Source: an uncultured Flavobacteriaceae bacterium
GTDB taxonomy: Bacteria > Bacteroidota > Bacteroidia > Flavobacteriales > Flavobacteriaceae
Length of the DNA stretch: 7,233 nucleotides
Reading direction: 5' to 3'
Assembly (NCBI GenBank): GCA_947311815.1
Contig: CAMZMA010000290.1
Location: 1 to 7,233, forward strand
Shown here piece by piece: positions 1 to 7,003 of this stretch. The notes beneath the pieces are model-generated. The model was not told where the DNA came from, did not search any database, and saw only the letters and a program-made list of their open reading frames with translations. A program made the position numbers and the translations under genes. How positions within the stretch are numbered: position 1 is the first letter of the stretch; each line of letters begins with the position of its first letter.

Positions 1-1514
1 GGTTTTCCTATGAGCTTGTCATCATCAGAAAAAGATTTTTGTGTTTTTGCCATACAAATTGCAAAATCATTAAAACCTAATCTGTCAATTCTGCGTAGAT
101 TTAATTCGGCTTTTTTATCATAAATAACTTCATCTGCACCGTAAATTTCTTTGGCAATTTTTAAAATTTTGTCTTTTACAGGGCTTTTCCAATCGTAGAG
201 CGGTTTAAATTGAGTTGCTTTATTTTCTACTACATCAACAACTGCATTGGCCAAGTCTTTTGTGCCATTTCCTCCTTTTGCCCATCCTTCAGATAAAACA
301 GCTTGTACGCCTAATTTTGCACAGGCTTCTTTTATAAAAATCTCTTCTTCTTTAGTATCAGAAATAAAAGAATTGATGGCTACTACAGGTTCAATATTAA
401 ATTTTCTAATATTCTCGATGTGTTTTTCGAGGTTTACAAACCCGTCTTTTACGGCTTGTAAATTAGGCGTATTATAAGCTTCTTTTTTTACACCTCCATG
501 ATGACGTAACGCTCTAATAGTAGCGACCAATACTACACATTTCGGATTCAATCCTGCGTAAGCAGATTTAATATTTAAGAATTTTTCTGCACCTAAATCG
601 GCACCAAAACCAGCTTCGGTTATTACATAATTAGACAAAGACAAGCCCATTTTTGTAGCAATAATAGTGTTTGTACCTTGAGCGATGTTGGCAAAAGGAC
701 CTCCGTGAATAATCGCAGGATTCTCTTCTAACGTTTGTACTAAATTAGGTTTAATTGCGTCTTTTAACAGAATTGCCATCGCATTTTCGGCGTGTAAATC
801 GCGTGCAAAAACAGGCTTTTTATCAAACGTAAATCCGATAAAAATATCGCCCAACCGTTTTTTAAGATTGTCAAAATCGGTTGCCATACATAAAATTGCC
901 ATCACTTCTGATGCAGGGGTTATGTTAAATCCGTCTTCACGTGGTATTCCGTTCGCAGTTCCTCCTAATCCGATGGTTATTTGACGTAATGCTCTATCAT
1001 TCATATCAATAACACGTTTCCAAAGAATGGTTCTAGGATCAATATTTAAGTTGTTTACTTTGCTTTGTAAATTATTATCAATCAAAGCAGATAATAAATT
1101 GTTGGCTTTTTCAATCGCATTAAAATCGCCTGTAAAGTGTAGATTAATATCTTCCATCGGTACCACTTGCGAGTATCCACCACCAGCAGCACCTCCTTTT
1201 ATCCCAAAAACAGGCCCTAACGAAGGTTCTCTTAAAACGGCAGTCGCTTGTTTTCCTATTTTATTTAATCCTTCTGTTAATCCGATTGAAACCGTAGTTT
1301 TTCCTTCTCCTGCAGGAGTTGGTGTTAAAGCTGTAACTAAAACAAGGTTATTTTTCTTAATTTTTTCATCATCAATTAAATGTAACGGTAATTTTGCTTT
1401 GTACTTTCCGTACATTTCAATATCATCTTCATCAATCTGTAGTTTATTTGCAATGTGTTTTATATGAATTAATTCTTTTGCTTGAGCAATTTCTATATCC
1501 GATAAATGAGGCAT
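1..1514 (-). CDS. fhs: Formate--tetrahydrofolate ligase (10-formyl-THF synthetase), 3' end cut off by window edge
   Basis: This enzyme makes cytosolic 10-formyl-tetrahydrofolate from formate, THF and ATP, supplying one-carbon units for purine and formyl-Met synthesis. Translating the minus strand from the ATG at 1514-1512 gives an open frame of 504 codons to the window edge. It begins MPHLSDIEIAQAKEL, and the SDIEIAQ start is typical of the family. The ATP-binding loop PAGEGKTT is at residues 67-74. It is followed by REPSLGPVFGIKGGAAGGGY (95-114), then VVPMEDINLHFTGD (117-130), all Fhs signatures. Later conserved stretches include ITPASEVMAILCM and VITEAGFGADLGAEKF. Family members are usually about 555 residues, so roughly 50 C-terminal residues are missing here because of the edge, not because of damage. 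The chosen start is the first Met before the conserved N-terminus, and no Shine-Dalgarno is evident upstream. The gene is divergent from secDF. Identity is very secure. Confidence 0.97.
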   Translation of the reverse strand, partial: MPHLSDIEIAQAKELIHIKHIANKLQIDEDDIEMYGKYKAKLPLHLIDDEKIKKNNLVLVTALTPTPAGEGKTTVSIGLTEGLNKIGKQATAVLREPSLGPVFGIKGGAAGGGYSQVVPMEDINLHFTGDFNAIEKANNLLSALIDNNLQSKVNNLNIDPRTILWKRVIDMNDRALRQITIGLGGTANGIPREDGFNITPASEVMAILCMATDFDNLKKRLGDIFIGFTFDKKPVFARDLHAENAMAILLKDAIKPNLVQTLEENPAIIHGGPFANIAQGTNTIIATKMGLSLSNYVITEAGFGADLGAEKFLNIKSAYAGLNPKCVVLVATIRALRHHGGVKKEAYNTPNLQAVKDGFVNLEKHIENIRKFNIEPVVAINSFISDTKEEEIFIKEACAKLGVQAVLSEGWAKGGNGTKDLANAVVDVVENKATQFKPLYDWKSPVKDKILKIAKEIYGADEVIYDKKAELNLRRIDRLGFNDFAICMAKTQKSFSDDDKLIGK

Positions 1515-1659
1515 TTTCTTGTTTTTTAATAGTTTAATTTCTGTATTACTTTTCTTTAAAAAAGCAAGTAAATATACAAAAATTCGCAGCAAAAAAATAG
1601 ACTAAAAACAGAAAGATTTTATAAATGAATGAGAACCACTTATAAATGTGCTAAAAGAA

Positions 1660-1690
1660 TTGGTTACTGCTGTTTGAAATACTATATTTG
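1660..1690 (+). promoter_or_regulatory. Bacteroidota-type sigma-A promoter for secDF
   Basis: A perfect TAnnTTTG -7 element (TATATTTG) lies at 1683-1690. A TTGG occurs at 1660-1663, leaving a 19-base spacer, which fits the known Bacteroidota arrangement of a TTTG-like -33 box about 19 bases upstream. Transcription would begin a few bases after 1690, giving a 5' leader of roughly 30 bases before the secDF ATG at 1729. The elements are seen directly; promoter activity is inferred from the consensus. Confidence 0.62.
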
Positions 1691-1728
1691 CACGTTTTTA
1701 AAAACAAGTAGAAATAAAATAAGAGAAG

Positions 1729-4713
1729 ATGCAAAACAAAGGACTTATTAAATTATTCGCAATCCTATTCGGATTGGTAAGTTTATATCAATTATCATTT
1801 ACGTTTTTTGCTAACAAAGTAGAAGATGACGCTAAAGAATATGCTGTTAAAAACGCTCCGAAAGACAATGGACGAGCAATAGCTAATTTTGAGAAAAAAT
1901 ATTTAGATAGCGTAGCTAATAAAAAAGACATTAACCTTTTAGTTACTAAGTATAGCTATAATGATATAAGAGACAAAGAAATGAATTTGGGTCTTGATTT
2001 AAAAGGTGGTATCAATGCAATTTTACAAGTATCTGTTAGAGATATCTTAGTTGGTTTGTCTAACAACTCTAAAAGTGTTGTTTTTAACAAAGCGTTAGTG
2101 GCTGCTGATAAAGCACAAAAAAACAGCTCAGATACCTATTTGAATTTGTTTTTTGATGCTTTTGAAAAAGAAGCAAACGGTACTATAAAATTAAGTGACC
2201 CTGCTATTTTTGGAACAAAATCTTTACGAGATAAAATAGATTTTAACAAAACTGATGATGAAGTAAAACCAATTTTACAAGCAGAAATAGATAGCTCTAT
2301 TAAAACTGCTTTCGAGGTTTTAAGAAGTAGAATTGATAAATTTGGTGTTACACAACCTAACATACAACGTATTGGAAACTCTGGTAGAATTCAAATTGAA
2401 TTACCAGGAGCAAAAGACATTGAGCGTGTTAGAAAATTATTAACGAGTACCGCTAAATTACAATTTTGGGAAGTGTTTACCAACGCAGAAGTACAAGGAT
2501 TTTTCTTTACAGCGAATAATAAAATTGCTGAAATTTTAAAGAAAGAAAATCCTGAAGTAGCAAAAGATACCGTTACTAAAAAAGATGATATCGATAATCT
2601 TTTAGGAGAAAACAAAGATTCTACCGCTGTAAAACAAAAAAACTTATTTACTTATTTATTTCCTAATGTAGCTCGAAATCAAGGACAATCTAGTTCTTTA
2701 GTTGCACAAGCTAAAGTAGTTGATACTGCGATGGTAAATAAATTATTAGCTAGAAAAGATGTTAGAGCTTTATTGCCAAACGAATTAAAATTTGTGAAAT
2801 TTTTGTGGGATTATAAATCTAATAGTGGTGTTGGCGATTCAAAAATCATCGATTTATACGCTATTAAATCTAACAGAAACGACAAACCTACTATTGAAGG
2901 TGATGTTATTGTAGATGCATCGCAAGTGTATAGCCAAATGAACAAGCCCGAAGTTTCGATGAGAATGAACAGTTACGGAACAAAAAAATGGGCAAAAATG
3001 ACGACCGACAATGTTGGTAAATTTGTTGCCGTTGTTTTAGATGACTATGTATATACCGCACCTTCTGTTAATACACCAATTACTGGCGGAAGCACTTCTA
3101 TTTCTGGCGGAAGTATGACTGTTGAAGAAGCAGAAGATATTGCCACCGTATTAAAAGCAGGTAAATTACCAGCTGCGGCAAGAATTATTCAATCGGAAAT
3201 TGTAGGACCTTCTTTAGGACAAGAATCTATTGATAGAAGTATCAACTCATTTGCATTGGCTATTTTATTAGTATTACTTTGGATGATTTTCTATTACGGA
3301 AAAGCAGGTATTTATGCAGATATTTCTTTGATTGTAAACATCTTATTTATCTTCGGTATTTTAGCCTCTTTTAATGCAGTATTAACCTTACCTGGTATTG
3401 CTGGTATTATCTTAACCATTGGTATGTCGGTAGATGCAAACGTTATTATTTTTGAAAGAATTAAAGAAGAACTCTTTAAAGGCAAAGGATTAAAACAAGC
3501 AGTAGGCGAAGGATTTAGTATCAAAGGAGCTTTATCGGCTATTATTGATGCAAATATTACCACCTTATTAACAGGTATCATTTTATACGTATTTGGTACA
3601 GGACCTATTAAAGGTTTTGCATTAACCTTAATGATTGGTATTGCAACATCGTTATTTACCGCTATTTTTATTACTCGTATATTAATTGACGGAGCTGTAA
3701 ATAGAAATTCTAAATTAACCTTTAACACCTCAATTACCAAAAGCTGGTTCCAAAATTTAAAAGTAAGTTTCTTGCAAAAACGTAAGATTGCCTACATCAT
3801 TTCAGGAACTATTATTGCTGTAGGAATCGGATCTATGTTTACTCAAGGTTTAAAACAAGGGGTAGATTTTAAAGGAGGACGTTCTTATATTGTTCGTTTT
3901 GATCAACCTATGGATGCTACAAAAGTGGCTGCTTCTTTAAAAGATGTATTTGGTACATCGCCAGAAGTTAAAACCTACGGATCGGATCATCAACTAAAAA
4001 TAACCACTGTTTTTAAAATTGATGATGAAGGTAAAAATGTAGATGATGTCGTAGAAAAGGCATTATATACAGGTTTAAAACCTTATTTAGGTGCAACTTC
4101 ATATGAAGATTTTAAACCTGGTTTTGAAAAAGGAGATCATGCAAACGGAATTATGAGTAACATTAAAGTAGAACCCACCATTGCAGACGATATTAAAACA
4201 TCGGCATTTTGGGCGGTTTTAGGATCTTTATTGGTTATTTTCTTATATATTTTATTACGATTTAGAAAAGTATCCTTTAGTATTGGTGCTGTTGCTGCAT
4301 TGTTTCATGATGTATTAATTGTATTAGGTATTTTCTCTTTAACCTATAAAATAATGCCTTTTGATATGGAAATAGGACAATCTTTTATTGCCGCTATCTT
4401 AACCGTAGTAGGGTATTCGATAAATGATACGGTAATTATTTTTGATAGAATTAGAGAGTTTGCAGGAATCCATTCTAAATGGAAATATAGCGACGTGGTT
4501 GATAAAGGATTGAGCAGTACATTAGGAAGAACCATCAATACATCTTTAACAACCTTATTAGTAATGTTGTCAATTTTCTTCTTCGGAGGAGATTCTATTA
4601 AAGGATTTATGTTCGCATTAATTATTGGAGTTATAGTAGGTACGTATTCATCATTATTTGTTGCCGCACCAATTATGTACGACTTTACTAAAAAAAGTGA
4701 AGACAAAAAATAA
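1729..4713 (+). CDS. secDF: Protein translocase subunit SecDF (fused SecD-SecF)
   Basis: SecDF is a proton-driven inner-membrane RND-family partner of SecYEG that pulls exported proteins into the periplasm. The 994-residue chain has an N-terminal membrane helix (about 7-28) and the SecD motif LGLDLKGG (87-94). A large periplasmic domain follows and ends near GKLPAAARI. Helices 2-6 of SecD span about 508-652. The SecF half starts near 672, with a helix at about 688-704, the motif GVDFKGG (711-717), and helices from 827 to about 985. The residues matching the proton-relay triad described in Thermus SecDF are present: Asp569 in SVDANV, Asp900 in INDTV and Arg934 in GRTINTS. Length agrees with single-chain SecDF of Bacteroidota; many other bacteria have two genes. 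Residues about 250-386 of the periplasmic region look longer than in compact SecD proteins. The Met start directly precedes the hydrophobic signal-anchor. A promoter lies 39-69 bases upstream and a terminator follows, so it is probably monocistronic. Confidence 0.97.
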   Translation: MQNKGLIKLFAILFGLVSLYQLSFTFFANKVEDDAKEYAVKNAPKDNGRAIANFEKKYLDSVANKKDINLLVTKYSYNDIRDKEMNLGLDLKGGINAILQVSVRDILVGLSNNSKSVVFNKALVAADKAQKNSSDTYLNLFFDAFEKEANGTIKLSDPAIFGTKSLRDKIDFNKTDDEVKPILQAEIDSSIKTAFEVLRSRIDKFGVTQPNIQRIGNSGRIQIELPGAKDIERVRKLLTSTAKLQFWEVFTNAEVQGFFFTANNKIAEILKKENPEVAKDTVTKKDDIDNLLGENKDSTAVKQKNLFTYLFPNVARNQGQSSSLVAQAKVVDTAMVNKLLARKDVRALLPNELKFVKFLWDYKSNSGVGDSKIIDLYAIKSNRNDKPTIEGDVIVDASQVYSQMNKPEVSMRMNSYGTKKWAKMTTDNVGKFVAVVLDDYVYTAPSVNTPITGGSTSISGGSMTVEEAEDIATVLKAGKLPAAARIIQSEIVGPSLGQESIDRSINSFALAILLVLLWMIFYYGKAGIYADISLIVNILFIFGILASFNAVLTLPGIAGIILTIGMSVDANVIIFERIKEELFKGKGLKQAVGEGFSIKGALSAIIDANITTLLTGIILYVFGTGPIKGFALTLMIGIATSLFTAIFITRILIDGAVNRNSKLTFNTSITKSWFQNLKVSFLQKRKIAYIISGTIIAVGIGSMFTQGLKQGVDFKGGRSYIVRFDQPMDATKVAASLKDVFGTSPEVKTYGSDHQLKITTVFKIDDEGKNVDDVVEKALYTGLKPYLGATSYEDFKPGFEKGDHANGIMSNIKVEPTIADDIKTSAFWAVLGSLLVIFLYILLRFRKVSFSIGAVAALFHDVLIVLGIFSLTYKIMPFDMEIGQSFIAAILTVVGYSINDTVIIFDRIREFAGIHSKWKYSDVVDKGLSSTLGRTINTSLTTLLVMLSIFFFGGDSIKGFMFALIIGVIVGTYSSLFVAAPIMYDFTKKSEDKK

Positions 4714-4734
4714 ACAAAAACTATAAGATGATAC

Positions 4735-4792
4735 AAACCGTTTTTAACTGCTGATATTTTTTTCAGAAGTTACAAAACGGTTTTCATTTTTT
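4735..4792 (+). terminator. Rho-independent terminator of secDF
   Basis: A long hairpin begins 21 bases after the secDF stop. AAACCGTTTT (4735-4744) pairs perfectly with AAAACGGTTT (4774-4783). The stem continues inward with AACT (4746-4749) against AGTT (4768-4771), with a one-base bulge at 4773. It ends with CTGA (4751-4754) against TCAG (4763-4766) around a T-rich loop. A T-rich tail ending in a run of Ts follows to 4792. This is a classic intrinsic terminator. It lies only nine bases before the next start codon, so it could also act as a leader element for the downstream gene. Confidence 0.82.
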
Positions 4793-4801
4793 ATAAACGT
4801 T

Positions 4802-5920
4802 ATGAAAATTATAAAATTACACGATTTATACTTTACCCCATTTATCAGTAAAGATAAAATTACTACTATTGTTAAATCACTGGCAAAACAAGTGAAAGCC
4901 GATTTACCAAAAGATGAAGTTCCGTTATTTATTGGTATTTTAAACGGATGTTTTTTATTTGCTGCCGACTTTATTCGAGAATTTGAAGGAGATTGCGAAG
5001 TATCGTTTGTGAAATTAGCATCGTATCAAGGCACAACATCAACAGAAAAAGTAAAACATTTGGTTGGTATCAACGAAGATTTAACAGGAAGAACTGTTAT
5101 CATTTTAGAAGATATTATTGATACAGGAACTACGCTTCAAGAAATTTACAATATCTTTAGAGATAAAAACCTAAAACAACTAAAAATTGCTACCTTATTT
5201 TTTAAACCAGATGTGTTTAAAAAAGAGTTGCATATAGATTATATCGGACAATCTATCGAAGATAAATTTATTGTAGGCTACGGATTAGATTATAACAATT
5301 TGGGAAGAAACTACCCATCAATATACCAATTAACAACACCACCAAAAATGAAAAATATTGTACTATTTGGTCCTCCAGGAGCAGGAAAAGGAACGCAAGC
5401 TACTTTATTAAAAGAAAAATACAATCTGGTACACATTTCTACAGGAGATGTGTTTCGTTACAATATTAAAAACAAAACCGAACTGGGTTTATTAGCAAAA
5501 ACCTTTATGGATGACGGTAATTTAGTGCCCGATGAAGTAACTATTAACATGCTAAAAGCAGAAGTTGACAGAAATGAAGGTGCTAACGGATTTATTTTTG
5601 ACGGTTTTCCTAGAACAAACTCTCAGGCAAAAGCTTTGGATGAATTTTTAGCTGAAAAAGGCGAACAAATAAACGGAATGGTAGCTTTAGAAGTTCCTGA
5701 AGATTTATTGGTAGAACGTTTGTTAGAAAGAGGAAAAACAAGCGGTAGAACTGATGATACTGACGAAGGTAAAATTAGAAATCGTTTTAACGAATACAAT
5801 ACCAAAACAGCAGTTTTAAAAGATTATTACGCACAACAAAACAAGTATTTTGGTGTAAATGGCGTAGGTTCTATTGAAGATATCACCGAACGTTTAGCCA
5901 ACGTATTCGATCAATTATAA
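4802..5920 (+). CDS. Bifunctional hypoxanthine phosphoribosyltransferase / adenylate kinase fusion
   Basis: One uninterrupted 372-codon frame holds two complete enzymes. Residues 1-182 are a hypoxanthine(-guanine) phosphoribosyltransferase, which makes IMP/GMP from free base and PRPP. It has the flexible-loop region SYQGTTSTEKV, the PRPP motif LEDIIDTGTT (102-111, acidic pair E103/D104) and the conserved late segment DKFIVGYGLDYNNLGRNYP. Residues 183-372 are adenylate kinase (ATP + AMP = 2 ADP). It has the P-loop GPPGAGKGT (190-198), the AMP-site segment HISTGDVFR, DGFPRT (267-272) and a short LID without zinc cysteines containing R310 and R316. The adenylate kinase part is 190 residues, the full length of the short-LID enzyme, and starts with a natural-looking MKNIVLFGPPG. 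The junction is only LTTPPK, so the pair looks like two adjacent genes joined by stop-codon loss. All catalytic motifs appear intact. Both parts are cytosolic. obgE follows 90 bases downstream on the same strand and may be cotranscribed. No clear own promoter is visible. Often annotated simply as adenylate kinase (adk) or hpt. Confidence 0.93.
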   Translation: MKIIKLHDLYFTPFISKDKITTIVKSLAKQVKADLPKDEVPLFIGILNGCFLFAADFIREFEGDCEVSFVKLASYQGTTSTEKVKHLVGINEDLTGRTVIILEDIIDTGTTLQEIYNIFRDKNLKQLKIATLFFKPDVFKKELHIDYIGQSIEDKFIVGYGLDYNNLGRNYPSIYQLTTPPKMKNIVLFGPPGAGKGTQATLLKEKYNLVHISTGDVFRYNIKNKTELGLLAKTFMDDGNLVPDEVTINMLKAEVDRNEGANGFIFDGFPRTNSQAKALDEFLAEKGEQINGMVALEVPEDLLVERLLERGKTSGRTDDTDEGKIRNRFNEYNTKTAVLKDYYAQQNKYFGVNGVGSIEDITERLANVFDQL

Positions 5921-5956
5921 TGTTTGATAATTAAGTATTTTTACTAAATAATAACA

Positions 5957-5984
5957 CGGTAACTTCGACTACGCTCAGTTACTG
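5957..5984. repeat. Small palindromic REP-like element between the HPRT-ADK gene and obgE
   Basis: CGGTAACT (5957-5964) pairs with AGTTACTG (5977-5984): eight pairs, one of them G-T, around a 12-base loop reading TCGACTACGCTC. The core CTTCGACTACGCTCAGT resembles a short palindromic sequence I recall as scattered through intergenic regions of many bacterial genomes, including Bacteroidota. Only one copy is present in this window, so its repeat status is recalled, not shown. The base composition is richer in G and C than the flanking AT-rich spacer. No T-tract follows directly, so it is a poor candidate for an intrinsic terminator. Confidence 0.55.
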
Positions 5985-6010
5985 AACAATTTTACAATTA
6001 GACATCAAAA

Positions 6011-7000
6011 ATGACTGAAGGAAATTTTACCGATTACATAAAAATTTACGCTTCTTCTGGTAAAGGAGGTAGAGGTTCTATGCACTTGCATAGAGAAAAA
6101 TACATTACCAAAGGAGGTCCAGATGGTGGTGATGGCGGTAGAGGCGGTCATATTATTTTAAGAGGCGATAAAAATATGTGGACCTTATTTCATCTAAAAT
6201 TTAAAAAACATTTTAGAGGAGAACACGGTGGCGATGGAAGTAAAAGTAGAAGTACAGGTAGTGATGGTAAAGATATTTACGTTCCCGTTCCATTAGGTAC
6301 CATTGTTAGAGATGCAGATACCAATGAAATTTTGTTTGAAGTAACTGCCGATGGAGAAGAAATAACCTTACTTCGTGGCGGAAAAGGAGGTAGAGGAAAC
6401 TGGCACTTTAAATCGGCAACTAACCAAACACCAAGGTATGCACAACCCGGTATGGATGGAGAAGAAAATTGGTTTTTGTTAGAATTAAAGTTATTAGCAG
6501 ATGTTGGTTTGGTAGGTTTCCCGAATGCAGGAAAATCGACACTTTTATCGGTATTAACCGCAGCGAAACCCAAAATTGCCGATTACGCTTTTACCACCTT
6601 AAAACCCAATTTAGGTATTGTAGATTATAGAAATCATCAAACTTTTGTCATGGCAGACATTCCTGGTATCATTGAAGGAGCTGCCGAAGGAAAAGGCTTA
6701 GGACATCGTTTTTTACGTCATATAGAACGAAACTCTACACTACTTTTTTTAATTCCTGCGGATAGTGATGACATCAATAAAGAATATAAAATTTTATTGA
6801 ACGAATTAAAAAAACACAATCCAGAATTGTTAGATAAAGATCGGTTATTGGCAATTTCTAAATCAGATATGTTAGATGATGAACTCAAAGCAGAAATTAC
6901 CAAAGAAATGCCAAAAGGTGTACCGTTTTTGTTTATTTCGTCAATGGCTCAAGTTGGTTTACAAGAGCTAAAAGACAAACTTTGGCAAATGCTTAATTAA
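6011..7000 (+). CDS. obgE: GTPase Obg (CgtA), 50S ribosome assembly factor
   Basis: Obg is an essential, slow-hydrolysing GTPase that binds the 50S subunit during late assembly and links ribosome production to guanine-nucleotide levels. The 329-residue product has the glycine-rich Obg fold at the N-terminus (about 1-158), including GGPDGGDGGRGG (35-46) and a second GGKGGRGN stretch. The G domain follows: G1 GFPNAGKST (169-177), G2 TT within YAFTTLKPN, G3 DIPG (216-219), G4 SKSD (283-286) and G5 SSM (310-312). G4 has Ser in place of the usual Asn of NKxD, a substitution I also associate with Bacteroidota Obg. There is no extra C-terminal OCT domain, so this is a compact form. The ATG start gives the expected NFTDYIKIYASSGKGG beginning; no Shine-Dalgarno is visible. 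It lies 90 bases after the HPRT-ADK gene and three bases from a convergent gene. Confidence 0.97.
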   Translation: MTEGNFTDYIKIYASSGKGGRGSMHLHREKYITKGGPDGGDGGRGGHIILRGDKNMWTLFHLKFKKHFRGEHGGDGSKSRSTGSDGKDIYVPVPLGTIVRDADTNEILFEVTADGEEITLLRGGKGGRGNWHFKSATNQTPRYAQPGMDGEENWFLLELKLLADVGLVGFPNAGKSTLLSVLTAAKPKIADYAFTTLKPNLGIVDYRNHQTFVMADIPGIIEGAAEGKGLGHRFLRHIERNSTLLFLIPADSDDINKEYKILLNELKKHNPELLDKDRLLAISKSDMLDDELKAEITKEMPKGVPFLFISSMAQVGLQELKDKLWQMLN

Positions 7001-7003
7001 TTT

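Noticed and set aside
247..1467. Plus-strand open frames at 247-477 and 1027-1467
   Set aside because: They are antisense to the highly conserved fhs frame; their translations show no family resemblance and are low-complexity reverse-strand shadows.
1569..1576. Minus-strand TATATTTA as a -7 box for fhs
   Set aside because: It lacks the final G of TAnnTTTG, and the nearest upstream TTTG is only 13 bases away rather than about 19. fhs must have a promoter in this divergent region, but this one is not well supported.
2136..4736. Minus-strand open frames inside secDF (2136-2363, 2391-2615, 3312-3740, 4344-4736)
   Set aside because: They lie opposite well-conserved SecDF coding sequence. Their hydrophobic content simply mirrors the membrane helices on the other strand.
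5957..5990. Palindrome before obgE as an intrinsic terminator of the HPRT-ADK transcript
   Set aside because: The stem is short and contains a G-T pair, and no T-run follows immediately (GAACAATTTTAC). A repeat element is a better description.
5623..6903. Minus-strand open frames at 5623-5805, 6277-6573 and 6718-6903
   Set aside because: They are antisense to adenylate kinase and Obg coding regions with no recognisable protein features.
1..7000. A dedicated purine or one-carbon gene cluster linking fhs, HPRT-ADK and obgE
   Set aside because: fhs is on the opposite strand and separated by secDF, which has its own promoter and terminator. The metabolic link is real but the proximity looks incidental.
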